Assembly: GCA_045641605.1 (NCBI GenBank)
Contig: JAZUHG010000025.1
Span: 1-24,653, forward strand
DNA: 24,653 bases
From: Equivita sp045641605
GTDB taxonomy: Bacteria > Actinomycetota > Coriobacteriia > Coriobacteriales > Eggerthellaceae
Direction: 5' to 3'
This document shows positions 12,549-20,670 of the stretch, piece after piece. Numbering within the stretch: the stretch's first letter is position 1; each line of letters begins with the position of its first letter. A program made the translations under genes and the position numbers. The notes beneath the pieces were generated by a model. That model worked only from the letters and a program-made list of their open reading frames with translations. It had not been told where the DNA came from and did not search any database.

Positions 12549-12557
12549 ATTATAGCA
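12549..12557 (-). promoter_or_regulatory. Extended -10 promoter for GH127
   Basis: On the minus strand TGCTATAAT (12557-12549) is an extended -10 box with a perfect TATAAT. There is no convincing -35, which is normal for the extended -10 class. A start near 12542 gives a leader of about 34 nt to the GH127 ATG. The + strand GH92 promoter 30-40 nt away uses the same 9-mer. Confidence 0.5.
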
Positions 12558-12588
12558 CAATCCATAATGCGTTTTTATTTCTCAAATT

Positions 12589-12597
12589 TGCTATAAT
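12589..12597 (+). promoter_or_regulatory. Extended -10 promoter for GH92
   Basis: TGCTATAAT (12589-12597) is an extended -10 box. A start near 12604 leaves a leader of about 19 nt holding the strong ribosome binding site AAGGGGAGGT just before the ATG at 12623. It is divergent from the GH127 promoter; the two -10 boxes are only 37 nt apart, so one regulator could control both. Confidence 0.55.
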
Positions 12598-12622
12598 TAA
12601 TCATTGTCAAGGGGAGGTAATC

Positions 12623-14914
12623 ATGAGTAAGAAATTGGTTTTTAGGGCAAGTGTATTTGCTTCTGTTTTTGTGTTGGCAATTTCCGTAATTTTGATTTGT
12701 GCTAGTTGCTCTCAAAATAAGGAAGATAAGTTTAAATATGTAGATATTTTTGCAGGTGCATCGAATGTTGGGCATACTTCGCCTAGTGTAGGGCACCCAT
12801 TAAGTATGTGTAAAGTTGGACCTCAGAGTGATAATGAAACTTGGTATTACTGCTCTGGGTATCAATATAACGACACAGAACTTTATGGTTTTACTCAAAA
12901 CAGGCTTAATGGAACGGGCCGTACAGACTTCGGTGATTTGTTGATGTTTCCATTTTGCGATATTGGTAGGCTAGACAAAGTAGCTACGGCAAACAATTCA
13001 GCTACGTATAAAGAAAAAAATTCGCCTTTTAAGAGCAGTTATAAGAAAGAAAACCAAATTGGCGAGCCTGGTTTTTACAGTGTTTATCTAGACGATGCTA
13101 AGGTTAAGGCTGAGATGAGCGCAATGCCTCATACTTCAATCCAGCGATTTACCTTTGATAATCCAAGTCAGGCTAAGCTTATGATTGATTTCCAATCTGG
13201 AATTACTAGAGAGACTGGGATTATTGAAAGCAAGATTTTAAGCAGCGAGCAAAACTTCGTCGACAGCACGCATATTACAGGTTATGCGCAAACGAAGGTG
13301 TGGCTTGAGCGTTACTATTATTTCGACATTGAGTTTGACCATCCTTATACCGATAATATTCAACTTGATTATCGTGACCCTAAAGAGAAGGCTCCGCGTC
13401 ATGTGCTTAGTTTCGATATCCCAGAAGGCGAGAGTCTAAATGTCAAAGTTTCAATTTCTAAAGAAAGCATCGAAGGCGCAAAGGCCAATGTTCAAACTGA
13501 GCTTAATGGCTGGGACCTTAACTATGTTAAAAACGCTGCCCAGGATGAGTGGCGCAAGCTATTAAAAACCATCGACATCGAAGGCACAGATGTCCAAAAA
13601 GAGAAGTTTTACAGTGCAATGTACAGGCTTTATTTGCATCCAGATAACATTGCCGATGCTGCACAGCCGGCAAATTATTCGACGCTTTCACTTTGAGATA
13701 CTTTTAGAAGTGCGCATCCTCTATACACTATTCTTAATCCAGACTTAGTTGGGGAGTTTGTAAATTCTTTGTTGGATCAGTTTGATGCTAATGGACATAT
13801 GCCTGTGTGAAGCATATGGGGTGAAGAAGGTGAGTGCATGATTGGAAACCATGCTGTTCCTGTAATTGTTGATGCGTATTTGAAGGGCGACAGAAGTTTT
13901 GATGCCCAGCGTGCCTATAACGCAATAAAAGTTTCGCTTACAACAAACCACTATAGAGCATATTTTGACGAGTATGATAAATATGGCTACATTCCATTTA
14001 ATACTCACAAAACTCAATCTGTTTCTATGACTTTGGAAAATTCTTTTGACGATTATTGTGCTGCAATTTTTGCAAAAGAGCTTGGAAAGATGGATGACTA
14101 TGAGTTCTTTAATAAGCGCGCTAACTATTGGAAGAATTTGTTTGATAAAGAAACTCTTTTGATGCGTGGTAAGGATGAGCAGGGTAATTGGCGCGAGCCA
14201 TTTGATGGTTTCTGGTATGAAAATTATGGTGAGAAATCTGGTAACGATTACACCGAAGGTAATGCTTGGCACTACACTTGGCATGTTTTGCAAGACATTC
14301 CAGGTTTGATTGAGATGTATGGCGGAAATGAAAAATTCTGCGAGCGTCTTGATATTTTATTTAGGACAAACCTTACAAAGGAGCGAGGCATTACTCATTC
14401 GCGAGATATCACTGGCTTAATTGGTGAATATGCCCACGGTAATGAGCCATGTCACCATGTTGCATACCTTTATAGATTGGCTGGTCAACCACATAAAACT
14501 GAAGCTCTAATTAATGAAATTTGCACTAACTTGTACAAGACTGGGGTAGAAGGCCTTTGTGGTAACGAAGATTGCGGAGCTATGTCGGCTTGGTATATTT
14601 TCTCGGTTATGGGCTTTTACCCAGTTAACCCTTGCGGCGGGGAATATGTCTTCGGTGCTCCACAAGTAGAGAAGGCCACAATTCATTTGCCTTATGGTAG
14701 GACATTTACTATCAGGGCTGAAAATTACAGCGAGAAAAATATCTACGTTGACAAGATTTATCTTAACGGTCAAGAGGTAACTGCCGATAGTATTAGCCAC
14801 ACAGATATAATGAATGGTGGCGAGCTGGTTTTCCACATGACATACAGCGAGCAGATGGACGTTAAGCCTTTTATTCTTGCTGGTGGAGTTGACCAAGGTG
14901 TCAAAAAAGACTAA
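12623..14914 (+). CDS. GH92 alpha-mannosidase-type lipoprotein
   Basis: The CDS encodes 763 aa, the usual GH92 size, with two UGA codons at conserved Trp positions (13694, in STLSLWDTFR; 13808, in MPVWSIWGEE). The ATG follows AAGGGGAGGT. A lipoprotein signal ends in CASC (C29). Family landmarks in order: GHTSPSVGHP and KVGP near the N-terminus, GTGRTDFGDLL, GEECMIGNHAVPVI-like block (GECMIGNHAVPVI), and GNEDCGAMSAW with candidate general acid E649, then GFYPVNPCGG. GH92 enzymes are Ca-dependent exo-alpha-mannosidases acting on N-glycans and mannans; the exact linkage is not determined here. One oddity is that the usual GFSHTHLSGTG motif reads GFTQNRLNGTG, so substrate contacts may differ. It is the first gene of a tight run with the macro-domain, kinase and DUF2779 genes. 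Confidence 0.88.
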
Positions 14915-15424
14915 ATGAAGATATATCTTTTAGATATTAACCCTGCAGTTGTTAAGGCTTGAAATGAGCGTTTCGAAGGCTCCGAAGCCGTGGAAGTTGT
15001 GCTTGCAGACTTCGCCGATTTTATGGCAAATTACCAGGTGGACTGCGTTGTTTCTCCCGGAAATTCCCATGGTGTTATGGCAGGTGGTTATGATAGGGCG
15101 CTTTCGGAATATTTTGGATGAGACTTAACTAAGAGGGTACAGGCTTACATTAAGGAGCATTTTGGTGAGCAGCAAGAGGTTGGCACAAGCTTTATTATTG
15201 ATACTGGAACGCCTGGTGTAAACCTCATTCACACGCCTTCCATGATCAACCCTTCTAGAATCGAAGACCCAAATGTTGTTTACGATTGCACTAAAAGTAC
15301 GCTGGAAGTGGCGAAGGCAAATAATGTTAAAAATATTGTGATCCCTGCCTTCGGTGGTGCTTGCGGTGGATTAAGTCCAAATGTTATCGCGGAAAAAATG
15401 TATAATGCAATTGTCCAGTCTTAG
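14915..15424 (+). CDS. Macro-domain protein (ADP-ribose-binding type)
   Basis: The CDS is 169 aa, beginning directly after the GH92 stop with no space for its own ribosome binding site, so translation is probably coupled. UGA codons at 14960 and 15119 read as Trp (AWNERF, FGWDL). The macro fold signature is visible: a VVSPGNSHGVMAGG loop (GN motif, then a glycine-rich ligand loop) and a second glycine-rich stretch AFGGACGGLSP. Macro domains bind or hydrolyse ADP-ribose derivatives. This small stand-alone type is found in many bacteria and phages. The protein is cytosolic, with no signal peptide. Why it sits between a mannosidase and a sugar kinase is unclear. The substrate is not deducible. 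Confidence 0.75.
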
Positions 15425-15436
15425 GAAAGGTGAGCT

Positions 15437-16942
15437 ATGAATTACTATTTAGGAATTGACCTTGGAACAGGCAGTATGAAGACTGTTTTGTTTGACGTTG
15501 ATGGTTTGGAGATTGCTCAAAATTCGCTCGAGTATCCAATCTACCAACTTCACAATGGTTGGTCGGAGCAAGACCCCGAAGACTGGTATGACGCTTGCGT
15601 TAAGACTGTTAATTACGTTATGGATAAATCCAAGGTTAACCCTAAGGATGTTATTGGCCTTGGAATTTCTGGCCAGATGGCTGGTGCTGTCTTTTTGGAT
15701 AAGGAGGGCCGTACTCTTCGTAAGGCTATTCTTTGGAATGACGGACGCACGACAGAGTCATGTGCTCATTTCAATGAGATTGTTGGTGAGGATCTGCTCC
15801 TCAAGCATGTTTGCAACCCTGCTCGTCCAGGCCTTCAAGCCGCAAAAGTTCAATGGGTGATTGACAATGAGCCCGACATCTTTAAAAAGGTTGCTCATAT
15901 TATGCTTCCGAAGGATTATTTGAGGTATCGCCTTACTGGTGAATTTGCTACCGAAGTCTCAGATGCGGGTTCAACTCAGGTTCTAAATGTCCCAGAGCGA
16001 AAATGGTCAGATGAGATTTTAGATAAGATGGGTTTGGACCAATCGCTTTATGGAAAGGTTTATGAATCTTCTGATATAACTGGCTACATTTTGGAAGATG
16101 TTGCCAAGGAGCTTGGCATAACTTCAAAGTGCGCTGTTGTTGGTGGTGCGGGAGATAACGAGGCCGCTGGCGTCGGTACCGGAATTGTTGTTCCGGGTCG
16201 CATGATGACAACCATCGGCACAAGCGGAACTGTATTTGCTTGTATCGAAAAGCCAATTTTAGACCCAGATAGGGCAGTATATACTTACTGTATGGCCGTT
16301 CCTGGTGTTTGGCACTTTATGGGAAGCGTAAATTCTGCTGGCGACTCTCTAAAGTGGTGACGCAATGAAATGTATCCAGATGATGCCGAGTATGAAGAGA
16401 TCAACAAGGTTGCTATGGCTTCGGCGCCTGGGGCAAACAGATTGGTATATCTTCCATACTTAAATGGTGAGCAATCGCCTCACTTCAATCTAACTTGCCG
16501 AGGTTCTTTTGTTGGTCTTTCGAAGATCCACACGAAGGGCGACATGACGCGTGCTGTTATGGAGGGCGTTACTTATGCTCTTCGTGATATCTTAAGTGCA
16601 ATTAGAAAAGCAAAGATTGAGCCTAACGATGTAGTTATGTGCGGAGGCGGCTCTAAAAGTCCATTTTGAAGGCAACTTATGGCTGACATTTATAACTTGA
16701 CAGTCAAGCTTCCAGACATGAATTCCGAAAACAGCGCATGTTTGGGTGTTGCAATCCTTGCTATGACAGGCACCGGCGCTTACAAGAGTGTTCCTGAGGC
16801 TTGCGATAAAATCATCAAATTCCGCGATGAAATCTACAAACCAAATGCCGAAGTCGTCAAATTCTACGACAAAGTCTACGCTGAGTTTGATAAGCTCTAC
16901 CCTCAGTTGAAGGACAGCTTTAAATCTATATTGGAGTTATAA
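15437..16942 (+). CDS. xylB: FGGY-family pentulose kinase, probably xylulokinase
   Basis: The CDS is 501 aa, normal for the family, with a GGAAAGG ribosome binding site. The N-terminal ATP-grasp-like signature is YLGIDLGTGSMKTVLFD. GISGQMAG and ILWNDGRT are typical of xylulokinases. The catalytic Asp is D240 in GAGDNEAAG. UGA at 16358 gives LKWW and UGA at 16667 gives KSPFWRQ, both positions where xylulokinases have Trp. The reaction is ATP-dependent phosphorylation of a ketopentose, most likely D-xylulose, in the cytosol. Because araD lies nearby and GH127 should release arabinose, L-ribulose is an alternative substrate. It lies 12 nt after the macro-domain gene and abuts the DUF2779 gene. 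Confidence 0.87.
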
Positions 16943-18436
16943 ATGCATTTTTCGAAGTCAAAATATTGTGGTTTTTGTCAATGTCCTAAAAAGGCTTGGC
17001 TTACAAAGTATAAGCCCGAAGTTGAGGTAACCCCCGAAGACTTGGAGGCCCGCTTTGAAGCTGGGCATGAAGTTGGGGAGTTGGCAAAAGGTCTCTTCGG
17101 TGACTATGTTGATATAACTGTTCGCGATGGTGAGAAGCTCGACATTAAGAAAATGCTTGAGAATACTAAAGCCGAAGTTGAAAAGGGTACAGACGTAATT
17201 TGTGAAGCTGCTTTTAGTTATGACGGGCTTTATTGTGCATGCGACCTTTTAAAGCAAGATGCGGATGGCTGGAGCATATACGAGGTTAAAAGCTCAACTG
17301 ATGGCGAAAAAGAGGTTTATATACAGGACCTTTCTTACCAGCGATATGTTCTTGAGAATTGTGGTCTTAAGATTAACAAGACTTTTACTGTTGTTGTTAA
17401 CAATGAATATGTCTTCGAAGATAAATTGGATGTTCATGAGTTTTTCAAAATTACAGATATGACAGATGCTGTTTTGGAAGAGTATCCAAATGTTGAGCCC
17501 AACCTAAAAGAAGCAGAGGAAATTCTTGCAATGAAGGAAGAGCCAGACATGGGTCTTTCTGAGTGTTGCCACAAGCCTTATGATTGTTCTTTCTTTGAAT
17601 ATTGCTCGAGAGATTTGCCCACGCCTTCGGTGTTTGATTTATATAGAATGATTTATTCGAAGAAGATTAAGTTCTACAACCAAGGTATTGTGAGCTTCGA
17701 CGAGCTTAAGAATTATCCTGATATGCTCAACGATAAGCAAAACAGACAAATTGATTATTATTTGAACGATTACGGCTTATATGCAGATCCAGAGCGAATT
17801 TCTGAGTTTTTAGACACTCTAAGTTACCCTTTGTATTTCTTGGATTTTGAGACTATGCAAATGGTTATCCCTAAATATAATGGGACAAAGCCATACCAGC
17901 AAATAACTTTCCAGTATTCGCTCCATTACATTGAGGAAGAAGGCGGGGAGCTAAAGCATAAGGAGTTTTTGGCTGAGTCTGGCCCGGACCCTCGACGTGC
18001 TTTGGCTGAGAGGCTTTGCGAAGACATTCCAATGGACGTTTGTACAACGGCATATAACAAAAGTTTTGAGTGCAACAGGATTAAAGAGCTCGCTGAAGCC
18101 TTTCCTGATTTGTCTGATCATTTACTAAACATTCGAGACAACATTGTTGATTTACTTGTGCCTTTTAGTAATGGATGGATGTACAACAAAGAAATGGGTG
18201 GTTCATTTTCTATTAAGAGTGTTTTACCGGCGCTTTTCCCAGGCGACCCAGAGCTTGATTATCATAATTTGGATCAAGTACATCATGGTGGCGAAGCCAT
18301 GGCAATCTTCCCAGCCATCGAACACATGAATGATGAAGATAAAAAACGAGCCCGCCATAATCTTTTGAAATATTGCGAGCTAGATACTTACGCTATGGTA
18401 AAGGTTTGAGAAGCCTTGCGAGAAGCTTCTGATTAA
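16943..18436 (+). CDS. DUF2779 protein: Cas4/AddB-like PD-(D/E)XK nuclease fused to a DEDD exonuclease-like domain
   Basis: The CDS is 497 aa; a UGA at 18407 (Trp, in VKVWEALREASD) shows the true C-terminus lies 27 nt beyond the first TGA. The ATG follows TTGGAG. N-terminal half: Cys cluster C9/C12/C14 plus C208/C209/C215/C221, a likely Fe-S site as in Cas4 and AddB, around a PD-(D/E)XK core (E88, D101, E114-V-K116, then QxxSYQRY). C-terminal half: RNase H-like exonuclease motifs FLDFETM (D301, E303), AYNKSFE, IVDL (D399 just before) and ELDTYAM (D481), which is the DUF2779 signature. The expected activity is DNA or RNA cleavage in the cytosol, possibly in repair or defence; the function is not established. 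It is the last gene of the GH92 run and overlaps araD by 4 nt tail to tail. Confidence 0.75.
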
Positions 18437-19131
18437 TTTTGTCCGTAATAAGCGTCTTTACCGTGCTTTCGGTTGTAATGTTTATCAGCAACATATTGAG
18501 TAAGCTCTTCGGCTTTACCTTTAGCGTTTGCTTCTGTAAGTCTTGCTATTTGTGCAATTTTTTCTATCGCAATTGAATTATCAACCGCAGCTTTTGGCGT
18601 ACCACCTCAGGTAAATGGTGCATGTCCAGCTACCAAAATTCCAGGTTGAGCGATGGGATCCTTGTCTTCGAAGTATTCTAAAATTACCTTGCCTGTATTT
18701 TTTTCATAAGCTTCTTCAACTTCTTCTTTTTTTAGGATTCTGGTGCAAGGGATGGGTCCGTAGGCTTGATCTGCATGAGTCGTGCCATAGCAAGGGATTT
18801 CTCTTTTAGCTTGAGCTCATGCTGTCGCCTCAACTGAATGCGTGTGGGCAATTCCTTGAATTCCAACATCACCATACTTCTTGTAAATCTCAATGTGGGT
18901 AGGGGTGTCGCTTGAAGGCTTGAGTTTACCTTCAACAACATTTCCGTCTAAGTCCAGGACAACCATGTCTTCGGGCTTCATTTTGTCATAAGAAACTCCA
19001 GAAGGCTTAATTGTAAGTAGCTTTGAATTTGGGTCATAACCAGAAACATTTCCCCATGTAAGGACAACTAAATTTGCCTCAACAAGGCGAAGGTTTTGTT
19101 CGTAAACTTCCGATTTTAATTGTTCTAGCAT
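18433..19131 (-). CDS. araD: L-ribulose-5-phosphate 4-epimerase
   Basis: The CDS is 232 aa, the family's length, with a GAGAGGAAAT ribosome binding site before the ATG. Two UGA codons encode W105 (ATAWAQAKREIP) and W175 (HAPFTWGG), both typical Trp positions of AraD. Active-site pattern: TWGNVSG near residue 25, KPSG, D75, Zn ligands H96 and H98 in HTHS, H170 in AGHAPFTWGG, and the C-terminal HYNRKHGKDAYYGQ. The enzyme interconverts L-ribulose-5-P and D-xylulose-5-P, linking arabinose use to the pentose phosphate route. The related fuculose-phosphate aldolase is excluded by the C-terminal motif. Only 19 nt separate it from the upstream tRNA-Cys, so it is probably transcribed with the tRNAs. 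Confidence 0.92.
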
Positions 19132-19150
19132 ATTTCCTCTCGGTTTAAAG

Positions 19151-19224
19151 TGGAGGCGACATCCGGATTCGAACCGGAGATAAAGGCTTTGCAGGCCTCT
19201 GCCTTACCACTTGGCCATGTCGCC
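19151..19224 (-). tRNA. tRNA-Cys (anticodon GCA)
   Basis: A full cloverleaf is visible. The acceptor GGCGACA pairs with TGTCGCC, the anticodon stem GAGGC/GCCTT encloses loop CTGCAAA (GCA at 19192-19190), the T-arm is TCCGG-TTCGAAT-CCGGA, and the discriminator is U with an encoded CCA. It is 74 nt long. It lies 11 nt downstream of tRNA-Gly and 19 nt upstream of araD. Confidence 0.95.
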
Positions 19225-19235
19225 CTATAAAAAAA

Positions 19236-19311
19236 TGGAGCGGACGACGGGGTTCGAACCCGCGACCCCAACCTTGGCAAGGTTGTGCTCTACCAACTGA
19301 GCCACGTCCGC
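19236..19311 (-). tRNA. tRNA-Gly (anticodon GCC)
   Basis: A canonical 76-nt cloverleaf. The acceptor GCGGACG pairs with CGTCCGC, D-arm GCTC/GAGC, anticodon stem CAACC/GGTTG with loop TTGCCAA (GCC at 19278-19276), T-arm GCGGG-TTCGAAC-CCCGT, and CCA is encoded. It is the first gene of a minus-strand tRNA-Gly, tRNA-Cys, araD cluster. Confidence 0.96.
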
Positions 19312-19321
19312 GTGAGCACAT

Positions 19322-19349
19322 ATGATACCAAAGTTGCACATAATTGCAA
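19322..19349 (-). promoter_or_regulatory. Promoter for tRNA-Gly/tRNA-Cys (and probably araD)
   Basis: On the minus strand a TTGCAA -35 (19349-19344) and a TATCAT -10 (19327-19322) are 16 nt apart. The predicted start lies a few nt before the mature tRNA-Gly 5' end at 19311. I see no other promoter before araD. Confidence 0.5.
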
Positions 19350-19356
19350 GTAAATT

Positions 19357-19388
19357 TTGTATTTTCGATGAATTCTTTGTGATAAAAT
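19357..19388 (+). promoter_or_regulatory. Possible promoter of tRNA-Val
   Basis: TTGTAT (19357-19362) could be a -35 box. The -10 is either GATAAA (19381-19386, spacer 18) or TAAAAT (19383-19388, spacer 20). The position suits a start about 10 nt before the tRNA at 19404, but the spacing is not ideal. Confidence 0.35.
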
Positions 19389-19403
19389 ATGCAACGCTTT
19401 TAT

Positions 19404-19478
19404 GGGCGATTAGCTCAGGGGGAGAGTGCTTGCTCGACACGCAAGAGGTCGGTGGTTCGAAACCACCATCGCCCACCA
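19404..19478 (+). tRNA. tRNA-Val (anticodon GAC) with C at position 33
   Basis: A 75-nt cloverleaf with encoded CCA. The acceptor GGGCGAT pairs with ATCGCCC, D-arm GCTC/GAGT (one G-U pair), anticodon stem CTTGC/GCAAG, T-arm GGTGG-TTCGAAA-CCACC. The loop reads TCGACAC, giving anticodon GAC at 19436-19438. The base before the anticodon (19435) is C, where nearly all tRNAs have U33. All stems pair, so it is not an obvious pseudogene. Confidence 0.9.
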
Positions 19479-19488
19479 TCGAAACCTA

Positions 19489-19560
19489 GGGGTCGGAGGT
19501 AATATTTAGCTGGGATTTTATTTGGTTATAAAACCCCAGCTAAAGAGCACCTCCGACCCT
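19489..19560. other. Strong nested hairpin between tRNA-Val and the EEP-family gene
   Basis: A 72-nt inverted repeat in two nested stems. The outer stem pairs GGGTCGGAGGT (19490-19500) perfectly with 19549-19559, with a G-U pair added at its base. The inner stem pairs 19505-19514 (TTTAGCTGGG) with 19535-19544, then after one A-C mismatch pairs 19516-19521 with 19528-19533, leaving a 6-nt loop. A small asymmetric internal loop (4 nt on each side) separates the two stems. It sits 10 nt after tRNA-Val and 5 nt after the end of the convergent EEP gene. No T-run follows on either strand, so it is not a textbook intrinsic terminator. It could still block both transcripts, act as a 3' stabiliser, or be a small structured RNA or mobile repeat. 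Confidence 0.75.
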
Positions 19561-19565
19561 ATGAA

Positions 19566-20669
19566 TTATAACAATCGGAAAGTCATGAATACTGGGTTGT
19601 GGTCTGAATAAGCGAAGTTCGTATTTATTACATGCGATTCCAATACTTTAATATTCGAAGAAACTAAAAACCCGTCTATGTTTGAAACTTGAGTGTCTTT
19701 AGATAACGGCGCTCCAGCATAACGGCAAGTGCCTACAGGAGCAGCAGGGTCAAAAGGTGCAACAACGCTAATGTTTGTACCTTGCAACATTTCAAATGGG
19801 AAGCCTTTTGTCTCCTTAACTAAGTTTGCTGGGAAATAGTTTTCTGGATTTTGAACGATTTGCTTATTGAAGTCAGCTCCGCAAATTACGTAGTTACCCT
19901 TATCAAATTCTTTTTCCATATCTTCAATGAGCATTCTTATTTGTTTGTTTGCTGTCTCGGGTTCTTTTGAATATGCAGACATGTGAGTCGTATACCAAAC
20001 AAGGTCCTTACCATTTTCTGTTGGGTATCTTGTTATTGAGTAGCATCTGTCGTAGTCTAAAATTTTTGTGACGCCTGAATCAACAGGGAACTGTCTTCGG
20101 AGACCTTCGCCATCTGGGTTAAATTTGCTAAGTGTCATTAGGTTAGAAACCGATTTTCCATGAGGTTGAAGTGGAGGCCAGAACAAAAATGGGCTGTTGA
20201 AGCAGCACGCGTTTACGTCACTATAATTTAGAAGATTATTTCTAATTTTTTCCACTTCGTTTACATGATATGTTCGAGTTGAGTCAGAGTCAACTTCTTG
20301 AAGAGCGACAAAATCTGCATTTTGTGAAGCTATAAATTTAGCAATTTCATCCGTGTTGGATTTTACTGAGTCTTCGGACTTTGCTCAGCTTTCGGTACCG
20401 CCATCCATAAAGAATGAAAAGTCTGGTGTATATGCCGAAAAACCAATATTGTATGAAAGAGCAGTGTATTTAAGGCCGTCCTGAGGCGTTCTTTGCCCGT
20501 ATTCCAAAACTCCAGCGTTGCTCACTGGCAAGTTTTGATTATCGTCGATTCTGTTGTAAGAGAAGAACAAATAAATGATGTTCACGGCAAAAAACATTAC
20601 AATTGCCAAGACAATGATTATTACGGCATTGCGTAAATACTTTAAGGCTTTTTTAACATTAGGATGCAT
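19566..20669 (-). CDS. Membrane-anchored endonuclease/exonuclease/phosphatase (EEP) family protein
   Basis: The CDS is 367 aa, read through one UGA (20387-20385, W95). I chose the ATG at 20669 over an in-frame ATG at 20690 because the latter has no ribosome binding site and lies inside the preceding gene; AGGGAG lies about 12-13 nt upstream of the chosen one. A transmembrane helix (about residues 13-33) anchors the protein, with the catalytic domain outside. EEP-fold motifs: LSYNIGF, ALQEVD (E125), H229, CGADFNK (D266, N268) and the terminal SDHNP (D356, H357). The family includes sphingomyelinases, phosphoinositide phosphatases and DNases; the substrate cannot be fixed. It follows the lipid-kinase-family gene by 1 nt, which hints at a lipid-related role. 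The C-terminus is complete and ends in TAA. Confidence 0.82.
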
Positions 20670-20670
20670 T

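Noticed and set aside
15437..16942. UGA as glycine (as in Gracilibacteria/Absconditabacteria) or selenocysteine
   Set aside because: The positions in AraD, the FGGY kinase, GH92 and the lipase domain are Trp in these families. UGA is also far too frequent, and in too many unrelated genes, for selenocysteine insertion.
19489..19560. Calling the nested hairpin a standard rho-independent terminator
   Set aside because: No run of T follows the stem on either strand, so I list it as a structured element of unknown function.
19404..19560. tRNA-Val plus adjacent inverted repeat as an integration (att) site
   Set aside because: There is no integrase gene, no direct repeat of the tRNA 3' end in the window and no change in gene type on either side.
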